DNA of 5,284 nt, taken from Actinomycetota bacterium (lineage in GTDB: Bacteria > Actinomycetota > Actinomycetes > Propionibacteriales > Propionibacteriaceae). The position numbers and the translations under genes were made by a program. The notes under the pieces are model-generated. The model made no database searches. It was not told where the DNA came from and was given only the letters and a program-made list of their open reading frames with translations. The stretch spans positions 1 to 5,284 of the forward strand of contig JACRAA010000242.1 in NCBI GenBank assembly GCA_016213595.1, written 5' to 3'. Shown piece by piece: positions 1 to 5,284 of this stretch (positions within the stretch are counted from its first letter, which is position 1; every line of letters begins with the position of its first letter).

Positions 1-415
1 CGACGTCCAGATCCTCGGCGTCGGCAGCAACGGCCACATCGGCTTCAACGAGCCGACGTCGTCGCTCGCCTCCCCCACCCGGATCAAGACCCTTACGGTG
101 ACGACCCGAGAGGACAACGCGCGCTTCTTCGAGTCGATCGACGAGGTGCCTCACCACTGCCTGACGCAGGGCCTGGGAACCATCATGCGCGCGGCGCAGG
201 TCGTCCTCGTCGCGCAGGGCGAGCACAAGGCGGACGCTGTTGCGGCGCTCGTCGAAGGGCCTGTGACGGCCCGCTGGCCCGGTTCGGTGCTCCAGCTCCA
301 CCCGCACGCGACCGTGGTTGTCGACACCACGGCCGCGAGCAAGCTGGAGCTCCTCGACTACTACGTGCAGACGTACGCCGAGAAGCCGGCCTGGCAGCGG
401 TTCGACGCGAGGTAG
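1..415 (+). CDS. nagB: Glucosamine-6-phosphate deaminase NagB, 5'-truncated by window edge
   Basis: This is the C-terminal half (137 codons; the first whole codon begins at base 2) of the cytoplasmic enzyme that converts glucosamine 6-phosphate to fructose 6-phosphate and ammonia, the last step of GlcNAc/GlcN use. The visible part opens with GVGSNGHIGFNEP, the family active-site signature. Its His and Glu correspond to E. coli His143 and Glu148, and the Asn before Gly-His replaces E. coli Asp141, as in my recollection of the short Bacillus-type NagB. SSLASPTRIKTLT follows, then an LTQGLGTI segment, a GEHKADAV segment with the Lys expected near the sugar phosphate, and the LQLHPHATVVVD end typical of the family. 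About 120-130 N-terminal residues, including the catalytic Asp72 equivalent, lie outside the window. The tail is short, without the allosteric C-terminal extension of the E. coli enzyme. The gene converges on lpdA with 44 bp between the stop codons. Identification is firm. Confidence 0.95.
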   Translation, partial: DVQILGVGSNGHIGFNEPTSSLASPTRIKTLTVTTREDNARFFESIDEVPHHCLTQGLGTIMRAAQVVLVAQGEHKADAVAALVEGPVTARWPGSVLQLHPHATVVVDTTAASKLELLDYYVQTYAEKPAWQRFDAR

Positions 416-446
416 CTGCCTGAGAGGGACTCCGCGTGAGGCGGCT
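414..446. terminator. Candidate bidirectional terminator hairpin between nagB and lpdA
   Basis: AGCTGCCTGA (414-423) can pair with TGAGGCGGCT (437-446). The 10-position stem has one G-T wobble and one G-G mismatch around a 13-nt loop. It starts inside the nagB stop codon and sits in the 44-bp gap between two converging genes, where a shared terminator is expected. There is no U-tract on either side, which is usual in high-GC actinomycetes but weakens the call. Confidence 0.4.
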
Positions 447-473
447 CAGAGGTTGACGATCAGAGGTTGATCA
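446..473. repeat. Imperfect 14-bp tandem repeat spanning the lpdA stop codon
   Basis: TCAGAGGTTGACGA (446-459) is followed directly by TCAGAGGTTGATCA (460-473). Twelve of 14 positions are identical, including the first 11. Read on the minus strand, the upstream copy encodes the last residues of Lpd (Met-Ile-Asn-Leu-stop). The second copy lies just after the stop and carries another Asn-Leu-stop in a different frame, because 14 is not a multiple of three. It looks like a small slippage duplication of the gene end and has no obvious function. Confidence 0.75.
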
Positions 474-1857
474 TGTGGCCGGCGATCCCCTCGACGGCCT
501 CCTTGATCGCCTCGGACAGGGTCGGGTGCGCATGGATGTTGCGGCCCATCTCGTCGGCCGTGAGGTCCCACAGCTGGGCAAGCGTGAACACCGGGAGCAG
601 CTCCGTGACGTCGGGGCCGACCATGTGCGCGCCCACGATCTCGTTGTGCGTGGCGTCGGCGACGACCTTGACGAAGCCCACGGCCTCGCCGAGCCCCCAC
701 GCCTTGCCGTTCGCCGTGAACGGGAACTTGGAGACCTTGACGTCGAAGCCCTTCTCCCGTGCCTGCGCCTCCGTGTAGCCGAAGGAGCCGATCTGCGGCT
801 GGCAGTACGTGGCGCGCGGGACCATGTCGTAGTTGATGGGCATCGTCTCCGCGCCGGCGATCGTCTCGGCAGCCACGACGCCCTGCGCCTCGGCCAGGTG
901 CGCGAGCATGAGCTTCGCCGTGACGTCGCCGATCGCGTACAGCCCGGGCACGTTCGTGCGCATGTACTCGTCGATCGCGATGGCCCCCCGGTCCGTGAGC
1001 TGGACACCGGTGTTCTCGAGGCCGTAGCCGGCGGTGCGGGGCGCGAACCCGATCGAGAGCAGGACCTTCTCCGCCTCCAGCACGATCTCGTCGCCGCCGC
1101 CCGCAGGGGCGACCGTCACGGACACGCCGCCGTCGTTCTCGGTGATCGTCTTCACGGCATGGCTGAGCATCAGCTTCACGCCGAGCTTCTTGTACGCCTT
1201 GGCGATCTCGGCCGAGACCTCGGCGTCCTCCAGCGGCACCATGCGGTCGAGGAACTCGACGATCGTCACGTCGACGCCGTAGTTGCGCAGGACGTAGGCG
1301 AACTCCGTGCCGATCGCGCCGGCGCCGCAGATGACCATGGACGCGGGCAGGCTGTCCGAGAGGATGAGCTCCTCGTACGTGACGACCCGCTCGCTCCGCG
1401 TGACGCCCGGCAGCATCTTCGTGGTCGAGCCCGTCGCGATGATGCAGCTGTCGAACGTGAGGGTCTCCGTGCTGTCGTCCGTGGTGACGGACAGCGTGTG
1501 AGCGTCGACGAAGGTGCCCCAGCCGTTGTACTCGGTGATCCGGTTCTTCTTCATGAGGAAGTGGACACCGTTCGTCATCCGCTGCGAGACGGCACGGCTA
1601 CGCGTGTACGCCTTGCCGTAGTCGAACGTGACGTCGCCCGAGATCCCGAAGGTGTCCTTCTCGTGGGTGAAGACATGGGCCAGCTCGGCGTTGCGGAGCA
1701 GTGACTTGGTGGGGATGCAGCCGACGTTGAGGCAGACGCCGCCCCACCACTGCTTCTCGACAACGGCCGCCTTCAGCCCCAGCTGAGCGGCACGGATCGC
1801 GGCCACATACCCTCCGGGACCGGCACCGAGAACGACGACGTCATAGTGAGAGCTCAT
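460..1857 (-). CDS. lpdA: Dihydrolipoyl dehydrogenase (E3), LpdC-like
   Basis: This 465-residue FAD-dependent disulfide oxidoreductase reoxidises the dihydrolipoamide of pyruvate, 2-oxoglutarate and related dehydrogenase complexes (or the lipoyl protein of glycine cleavage) with NAD+. Visible parts in order: FAD-binding GAGPGG (11-16); the redox disulfide in GGVCLNVGCIPTK (Cys42, Cys47); the NAD-binding fold at GAGAIG (178-183); the second FAD motif AIGDVTAKLMLAHLAEAQG (from 308); and the interface HAHPTLSE with the catalytic His444-Glu449 pair. Length and sequence resemble mycobacterial LpdC, including the GHMIN-type C terminus. The ATG at 1857 is chosen because it gives the standard N terminus (MSSHYDVVVLGAG) and has an AAGGT Shine-Dalgarno 7 nt upstream. 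The frame stays open 46 codons further, but that extension is unlike the family. It is transcribed alone, divergent from the HTH-MurA gene, with no E1 or E2 gene in view. All catalytic residues are intact. Confidence 0.97.
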   Translation of the reverse strand: MSSHYDVVVLGAGPGGYVAAIRAAQLGLKAAVVEKQWWGGVCLNVGCIPTKSLLRNAELAHVFTHEKDTFGISGDVTFDYGKAYTRSRAVSQRMTNGVHFLMKKNRITEYNGWGTFVDAHTLSVTTDDSTETLTFDSCIIATGSTTKMLPGVTRSERVVTYEELILSDSLPASMVICGAGAIGTEFAYVLRNYGVDVTIVEFLDRMVPLEDAEVSAEIAKAYKKLGVKLMLSHAVKTITENDGGVSVTVAPAGGGDEIVLEAEKVLLSIGFAPRTAGYGLENTGVQLTDRGAIAIDEYMRTNVPGLYAIGDVTAKLMLAHLAEAQGVVAAETIAGAETMPINYDMVPRATYCQPQIGSFGYTEAQAREKGFDVKVSKFPFTANGKAWGLGEAVGFVKVVADATHNEIVGAHMVGPDVTELLPVFTLAQLWDLTADEMGRNIHAHPTLSEAIKEAVEGIAGHMINL

Positions 1858-1864
1858 GGCCGTT

Positions 1865-1870
1865 ACCTTA
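1865..1870 (-). promoter_or_regulatory. Ribosome binding site of lpdA
   Basis: TAAGGT on the minus strand lies 7 nt before the ATG at 1857. It supports that start over the in-frame codons further upstream, up to 1995, which would push the reading frame through the divergent promoter region. Confidence 0.6.
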
Positions 1871-1955
1871 GCGATTTCCACCCAGATCCCAGCCCCAGGA
1901 ATGGCGCGCGACGGCCCGTGAACGGAGGGCAACCTCGACCCTGGGGGCGGAAGAT

Positions 1956-1973
1956 ATATCTCATGTGAGATAT
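1956..1973. promoter_or_regulatory. Perfect 18-bp inverted repeat, likely operator of the HTH-MurA gene
   Basis: ATATCTCA-TG-TGAGATAT is two exact 8-bp arms around a 2-nt centre. It lies in the 125-bp divergent gap, ending 9 bp before the preferred GTG start of the downstream gene, and stands out as an AT-rich island in GC-rich DNA. Such symmetry suits a dimeric XRE-type protein, and the adjacent gene encodes an XRE-type domain, so autoregulation is the natural reading. The right arm overlaps the candidate -10 box at 1971-1976, so binding would block RNA polymerase. It might also affect lpdA. The dyad is seen directly; the identity of the binding protein is inferred. Confidence 0.65.
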
Positions 1974-1976
1974 GCT
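1971..1976 (+). promoter_or_regulatory. Candidate -10 box giving a leaderless start at GTG 1983
   Basis: TATGCT fits the TAnnnT consensus of actinobacterial vegetative promoters. Its last base is 7 nt before the G of GTG at 1983, which places the expected transcription start on the start codon. There is no convincing -35 hexamer 16-19 nt upstream; the bases there are CGGAAG-like. This is common in actinobacterial promoters but leaves the call tentative. Confidence 0.45.
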
Positions 1977-1982
1977 CGGCCA

Positions 1983-3503
1983 GTGGATACCTCACTCGCG
2001 AAGGTCGGCATGCTCATTCGAGACGCGCGCAAGCAGCGTGGTCTCACCCAGACGCAGCTGGCCGAGCTCTTGAGTACGAGCCAGTCGGCGGTGCACCGGA
2101 TCGAGTCCGGCAACCAGAACCTCTCGCTCGAGATGATCAACCGGATCGCCTCCGCCCTGGACAGCGAGATCATCGCGCCCGGCAAGGGCGCTGTACACGT
2201 ACGGATCCAGGGGGGCCGGCGCCTGTCGGGGTCCATCGAGGTCCGCTCCTCGAAGAACGCCGCCGTCGCGATCCTCTGCGCGTCGCTGCTCAACCACGGC
2301 AGCACGACCCTGCGCGGCATCGCCCGGATCGAGGAGGTCAACCGCCTCGTCGAGGTGCTCGAGAGCATCGGCGTCGAGTGCACCTGGGTGGACAGCCGCT
2401 CCGCACTCCGGATCCGCCGTCCCGCCCGCCTGAACCTGGACGCGATGGATGCTGAGGCGGCGCGGAAGACGCGCAGCGTCATCATGTTCCTCGGCCCGCT
2501 GCTCCACGAGACCGACACCTTCCGGCTCCCGTACGCCGGCGGCTGCAACCTGGGGACACGAACGGTCGAGCCGCACCTGCAGGCGCTCCACTTGTTCGGC
2601 CTGTCCGTCACCGCCACTGAGGGCTACTACCAGTGCCACAGCGAGCACGGCCCCGCGACCACGCGCCAGATCGTCCTCACCGAGCGCGGGGACACCGTCA
2701 CGGAGAACGCCCTGCTCGCGGCCGCAATGACCGACGAGCTCACGATCATCCGCAACGCCAGCCCGAACTACATGGTCCAGGACCTGTGCGCGTACCTGCT
2801 CACGCTGGGCATCGAGATCGAGGGCATCGGCACGACGACGCTGCGCATCCGCGGCCTCAAGCGCATCGACCGCGACGTCTCGTACGACATCTCGGAGGAC
2901 CCGATCGAGGCGATGAGCCTCGTCACCGCCGCCGTCGTCACCAAGTCGGAGATCACCGTCACCAGGGTCCCCATCGAGTTCCTCGAGATCGAGCTGGGGG
3001 TTCTCGCCGAGATGGGGCTCGAGTTCGAGACCAGCGAGGAGTACCTGTCCCGGAACGGGCTCACGCGCCTCGTCGACCTCACCGTGAAGTCGTCCGTGCT
3101 CCACGCGCACACCGACAAGATCCACCCGATGCCGTTCCCGGGCCTCAACATCGACAACCTGCCGTTCTTCGCCATCATCGCGGCCGAGGCGGAGGGCACG
3201 ACGATGATCCACGACTGGGTGTACGAGACCCGGGCCATTCACCTGCTCGAGCTCGCGAAGCTCGGAGCCGACGTCCAGCTCCTGGACCCGCACCGCCTGC
3301 TCGTCACGGGACCGACCCGCTGGCGCGGCCAGGAGGTCGTCTCCCCGCCCGCCCTGCGGCCGGCTGTCTGCCTCCTGCTCGCGGCCCTCGCGGCGCGTGG
3401 CGAGTCGGTGATCCGGGACATCTACGTGATCCAGCGCGGCTACGAGGACCTGCCCGAGCGGCTCGCACTGCTGGGCGCCGACATCGAGACGTTCCGGGAG
3501 TAG
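1983..3503 (+). CDS. murA: MurA-family UDP-GlcNAc 1-carboxyvinyltransferase with N-terminal XRE helix-turn-helix
   Basis: The 506-residue protein joins an XRE/Cro-C1-type DNA-binding domain (about residues 7-62; TQTQLAELL and SQSAVHRIESG look like the turn and recognition helices) to a full enolpyruvyl transferase domain (about 73-506). Canonical MurA is about 420 residues and has no HTH. It transfers enolpyruvate from PEP to UDP-GlcNAc, the first committed step of peptidoglycan synthesis. Counterparts of E. coli residues are visible: Lys22-Asn23 as Lys91-Asn92, Arg91 as Arg164, Cys115 as Cys188 in AGGC, Arg120 as Arg193, probably Asp305 as Asp391, and Arg397 as Arg459. The loop equivalent to KVSVGAT reads TERGDT (233-238). 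The enzyme therefore looks competent, perhaps with changed substrate contacts. I recall similar HTH-MurA proteins annotated as second MurA copies in streptomycetes, and a canonical murA probably exists elsewhere. GTG 1983 is preferred; GTG 1965 lies inside the palindrome. Cys188 predicts fosfomycin reactivity. Confidence 0.9.
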   Translation: MDTSLAKVGMLIRDARKQRGLTQTQLAELLSTSQSAVHRIESGNQNLSLEMINRIASALDSEIIAPGKGAVHVRIQGGRRLSGSIEVRSSKNAAVAILCASLLNHGSTTLRGIARIEEVNRLVEVLESIGVECTWVDSRSALRIRRPARLNLDAMDAEAARKTRSVIMFLGPLLHETDTFRLPYAGGCNLGTRTVEPHLQALHLFGLSVTATEGYYQCHSEHGPATTRQIVLTERGDTVTENALLAAAMTDELTIIRNASPNYMVQDLCAYLLTLGIEIEGIGTTTLRIRGLKRIDRDVSYDISEDPIEAMSLVTAAVVTKSEITVTRVPIEFLEIELGVLAEMGLEFETSEEYLSRNGLTRLVDLTVKSSVLHAHTDKIHPMPFPGLNIDNLPFFAIIAAEAEGTTMIHDWVYETRAIHLLELAKLGADVQLLDPHRLLVTGPTRWRGQEVVSPPALRPAVCLLLAALAARGESVIRDIYVIQRGYEDLPERLALLGADIETFRE

Positions 3504-3507
3504 CACC

Positions 3508-3533
3508 CGCCGGCTAGGTCCCGTCCAGCGGCG
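3508..3533. terminator. Weak hairpin between converging murA-like and pdxY genes
   Basis: CGCCG (3508-3512) can pair with CGGCG (3529-3533). Two more pairs (3514-3515 with 3527-3528) follow after a bulged G at 3513, closing an 11-nt loop. It fills the 32-bp gap between two converging stop codons, a natural place for a shared terminator. The stem is short, there is no U-tract, and such pairing is easy to find in GC-rich DNA. Confidence 0.25.
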
Positions 3534-3535
3534 CC

Positions 3536-4390
3536 TCAGCGCACCTGGCGCGTCGCGAACCGGTGCGGCGGGTCCACCATGGCGCCCTGCGCCTTGACGA
3601 GCCGGAGCTCGCGATGTCCGGACTCGGCCGTGATCTCCAGCACGGCGTAGACGACGGCAGCGGTCTTCGCCAGGGCGTCCGGGACACTGCCGAGCTCGAG
3701 GTAGCTCGCGAGGAACGCGGCCGAGGTGATGTCGCCGGAGCCGGTGAACGTCGGCGGCAGCCTCGGCGTTGACACCACCCACGCCCCCTCGCCCGTCACT
3801 GCAAGCATGCTCACCTGGTCGTCCGGCAGGTCAGAGGTCACCGCGCTCGTCACGACGACGATCCCAGGGCCCTTCGCCCGGAGCGCGTCGGCCGCGTACA
3901 GCAGCTCCTGCAGCGTGCCGGCCGGCTTCCCGGTGAGGAACTCCAGCTCGAACTGGTTGGGGGTGATGATGTCGGCCTGGGGGACGATCCGGTCCCGGTA
4001 CATCTCCGGGATGCCGCCGGACACGAAGAAGCCCCGGCCCACGTCCCCCATCACCGGGTCGCAACAGTACAGCGCCTGCGGGTTCCGCTGCCGGACCAGG
4101 GCGACCGTCTCCAGGACGGCCTCGCCGATCGCCGCACTCCCCTGGTACCCGGTGAGGACGGCGTCGACCTCGCTGAGCGCGCCGCGCTCGTCCACGCCGG
4201 TGACGACGTCGCGGATGTCGTCCGCACTCAGCACCGGGCCGCGCCACGTCCCGTACGCGGTGGTGTTCGAGTAGTGCACGGTGAGCACGGGGTACACCTC
4301 CACCCCCAGCCGCATCAGCAGGAAGGCGGCGGCGGAGTTGCCGACGTGGCCGTACGCGACGGACGACTGGATGGAGAGGATGGTGGTCAC
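3536..4390 (-). CDS. pdxY: Pyridoxal kinase PdxY
   Basis: This 284-residue ribokinase-superfamily kinase phosphorylates pyridoxal (and often related B6 vitamers) with ATP to give PLP in the cytoplasmic salvage pathway. The length matches E. coli PdxY (about 287). Visible landmarks: the N-terminal ILSIQSSVAYGHVGNSAA (4-21), which holds the vitamin-binding region; GYQGS (81-85); CDPVMGD (110-116); TPNQFELEFLTG (143-154), the superfamily Asn-Glu region; and the anion-hole GSGD (217-220), whose Asp220 is the expected catalytic base. GTG 4390 gives the family-like start MTTILSIQSS. The frame also has a TTG at 4402 that would add four residues, but a GGTGG run directly abuts that codon and cannot act as its ribosome site. 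Neither start has a good Shine-Dalgarno. No pdxS/pdxT or pdxR is in view, so it looks like a stand-alone salvage gene. It converges on the murA-like gene and diverges from the GDPD gene. Confidence 0.94.
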   Translation of the reverse strand: MTTILSIQSSVAYGHVGNSAAAFLLMRLGVEVYPVLTVHYSNTTAYGTWRGPVLSADDIRDVVTGVDERGALSEVDAVLTGYQGSAAIGEAVLETVALVRQRNPQALYCCDPVMGDVGRGFFVSGGIPEMYRDRIVPQADIITPNQFELEFLTGKPAGTLQELLYAADALRAKGPGIVVVTSAVTSDLPDDQVSMLAVTGEGAWVVSTPRLPPTFTGSGDITSAAFLASYLELGSVPDALAKTAAVVYAVLEITAESGHRELRLVKAQGAMVDPPHRFATRQVR

Positions 4391-4556
4391 CGCGGTATTC
4401 AACCACCGTGGTCGATGTGCCGCCGTGACCGCAACCCGAGACAGCTGCCCAGGTGCCGGACTGTGGTTCGAGCGCCGTACGCCTGTCCGCCGCGCCGGAG
4501 GAGCCCCGGTGGCGATCTGTGCGCCAGGAGGTCCTGGTCACGACATACTCATCACC
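4391..4556. promoter_or_regulatory. Divergent promoter region between pdxY and the GDPD gene
   Basis: This 166-bp gap must hold both start regions. Near pdxY it contains ACCAC-C-GTGGT (4402-4412), a 5+1+5 dyad, and a small ACCGCGGT palindrome straddling the pdxY start (4389-4396). Near the GDPD gene it has two purine-rich Shine-Dalgarno-like runs, GGAGGAG (4497-4503) and AGGAGGT (4526-4532), and a CATACT hexamer (4544-4549) that could serve as a -10 box for a leaderless GTG at 4557. None is strong enough to define a promoter alone. I see no further gene in the gap. Confidence 0.3.
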
Positions 4557-5284
4557 GTGCGTGCGGCCGACTTCCCGATGTTCGCCCCCCGATGGGCCGC
4601 GTTCGCCCACCGGGGAGGTGCGGGCCATCCCGACCTTCTCGGCAAGGAGAACACGGTCACCGCGTTCCGCCATGCCGTCCGAATGGGCTACCGCTACCTC
4701 GAGCTGGACGTCCACGCGACCATCGACGAGGAGCTGGTGGTCTTCCACGACGACGACCTCCAGCGTCTCGCGGGCGGGAGAGGCGCGATCGCGGAGCGCA
4801 CGTGGGCGGAGCTGTCAGCCATCCGGATCGGACGGTCGGAGTCCATCCCCACGCTCGACGAGGTCCTGGAAGCGTTCCCGAACACCCGGTTCAACATCGA
4901 CATCAAGAACCCCGGTGGCGTGGCCCCCCTCGTCCGGACGATCGACCGCCATCGAGCCCACGACCGGGTCTGTGTCGCGTCGTTCTCCGTCGAAAGACTG
5001 CGCGAGTTCCGTCGGCTCATGGGGCGACGCGTGCCCACGTCCGTGTCGCCGGTCGGTGTCGCCTGGAACGCGTACGTGCCCATGCTGCCGCGGCTCCTGA
5101 ACTCGCCAGGGGTGGCGCTCCAGGTCCCGCTCGCGCAGCAGGTCGGCAGGCGGAGCGTGCCGGTTCTCACGCGCCGGCTGCTCCTCCACGCGCACCTCGC
5201 CGGCAAGGTCGTCCATGTGTGGACGATCGACGACCCGACCGAGATGCACAGGCTGCTCGACATGGGTGTGGACGGCATCGTCAG
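4557..5284 (+). CDS. Glycerophosphodiester phosphodiesterase (GDPD family), 3'-truncated by window edge
   Basis: The reading frame stays open to the window end (242 whole codons, no stop), so its annotated length is a minimum. It hydrolyses glycerophosphodiesters to glycerol 3-phosphate and an alcohol, recycling phospholipid head groups. GDPD motifs appear in order: AHRGG (17-21), ENT (31-33), ELDVHAT (49-55; metal ligands expected at Glu49 and Asp51), FHDDD (63-67; His64 the second catalytic His), SIPTLDE (96-102), NIDIK (113-117), and the C-terminal VHVWTID (219-225) and MGVDGIV. There is no signal peptide, which suggests a cytoplasmic, UgpQ-like enzyme. Little is missing if it has the usual 250-270 residues. 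GTG 4557 gives a family-like N terminus. An in-frame GTG at 4509 has the better ribosome site (GGAGGAG), but codons 4509-4556 often end in A or T (CCA, GGA, CCT, ATA), unlike the gene body, so 4557 is preferred. The substrate cannot be told from sequence. Confidence 0.93.
   Translation, partial: MRAADFPMFAPRWAAFAHRGGAGHPDLLGKENTVTAFRHAVRMGYRYLELDVHATIDEELVVFHDDDLQRLAGGRGAIAERTWAELSAIRIGRSESIPTLDEVLEAFPNTRFNIDIKNPGGVAPLVRTIDRHRAHDRVCVASFSVERLREFRRLMGRRVPTSVSPVGVAWNAYVPMLPRLLNSPGVALQVPLAQQVGRRSVPVLTRRLLLHAHLAGKVVHVWTIDDPTEMHRLLDMGVDGIV

Noticed and set aside
22..56. Asn in place of the E. coli NagB active-site Asp141 as a sign of inactivation
   Set aside because: Asn occurs at this position in Bacillus-type NagB enzymes as I recall them, and the neighbouring His and Glu are kept, so it is normal family variation.
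475..1704. Open frame of 409 codons on the + strand, antisense to lpdA
   Set aside because: It is rich in Arg, Asp, Val and His, has no recognisable motif, and mirrors a confidently identified lpdA. Long antisense frames are expected in GC-rich genes.
1858..1995. N-terminal extension of Lpd by 46 residues from an upstream start
   Set aside because: Relatives begin at the MSSHYDVVV-like residues, the ATG at 1857 has a ribosome site, and the extension would cross the operator and promoter region of the divergent gene.
2633..3517. Open frame of 294 codons on the + strand inside the MurA domain
   Set aside because: A frame-shifted shadow full of Arg, His and Pro. The overlapping frame carries all the MurA catalytic residues without a break.
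1992..3782. Open frame of 596 codons on the - strand across HTH-MurA and into pdxY
   Set aside because: Low-complexity Arg/Asp/Gly/Val composition, no domain visible, and it runs through two genes whose real frames are clear.
3831..4748. Open frame of 305 codons on the - strand over the pdxY N-terminal region and the GDPD start
   Set aside because: It overlaps two well-identified genes in other frames and shows no domain; its composition is that of a GC-rich shadow frame.

Overview
The window is very GC-rich, and its codons favour G or C at the third position. Together with the GTG starts and the protein families present, this points to a high-GC actinomycete. The dihydrolipoyl dehydrogenase closely resembles the mycobacterial LpdC type, and a Micrococcales relative (Cellulomonas-like) is a reasonable guess, but the genus cannot be fixed by eye. 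I see no mobile element, CRISPR array, rRNA or tRNA.

Five protein genes fill the window, and each lies on the strand opposite to its neighbour, so no two can form an operon here. In order: the 3' half of nagB (glucosamine-6-phosphate deaminase, +, 1-415); lpdA (dihydrolipoyl dehydrogenase, -, 460-1857); a MurA-family enolpyruvyl transferase with an N-terminal XRE-type helix-turn-helix (+, 1983-3503); pdxY (pyridoxal kinase, -, 3536-4390); and the 5' part of a cytoplasmic-looking glycerophosphodiester phosphodiesterase (GDPD) gene (+, 4557 to the window end). nagB/lpdA and murA-like/pdxY converge with 32-44 bp between them. lpdA/murA-like and pdxY/GDPD diverge from gaps of 125 and 166 bp. No gene-free stretch exceeds 170 bp.

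The most interesting part is the lpdA/murA-like divergent region and the fusion protein. The fusion keeps the MurA catalytic residues (Lys-Asn, the PEP-attacking Cys, Asp and Arg) but carries a DNA-binding domain at its N terminus. A perfect 8+2+8 bp inverted repeat in an AT-rich island (1956-1973) lies just upstream. It overlaps a candidate -10 box (TATGCT, 1971-1976) whose predicted transcription start falls on the GTG at 1983, which suggests a leaderless mRNA. A simple model is a 'trigger enzyme': a MurA paralogue that binds its own operator and adjusts its own transcription, and perhaps that of divergent lpdA, to UDP-GlcNAc/PEP status. This is inference. The domain fusion, the conserved residues and the palindrome are visible in the sequence.

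The gene products cover amino-sugar catabolism (NagB), the E3 subunit of 2-oxo-acid dehydrogenases (Lpd), cell-wall precursor synthesis or its sensing (MurA-like), PLP salvage (PdxY) and glycerophosphodiester turnover (GDPD). nagB and the MurA-like gene both touch the GlcN-6-P/UDP-GlcNAc pool. The others look like ordinary chromosomal housekeeping genes.
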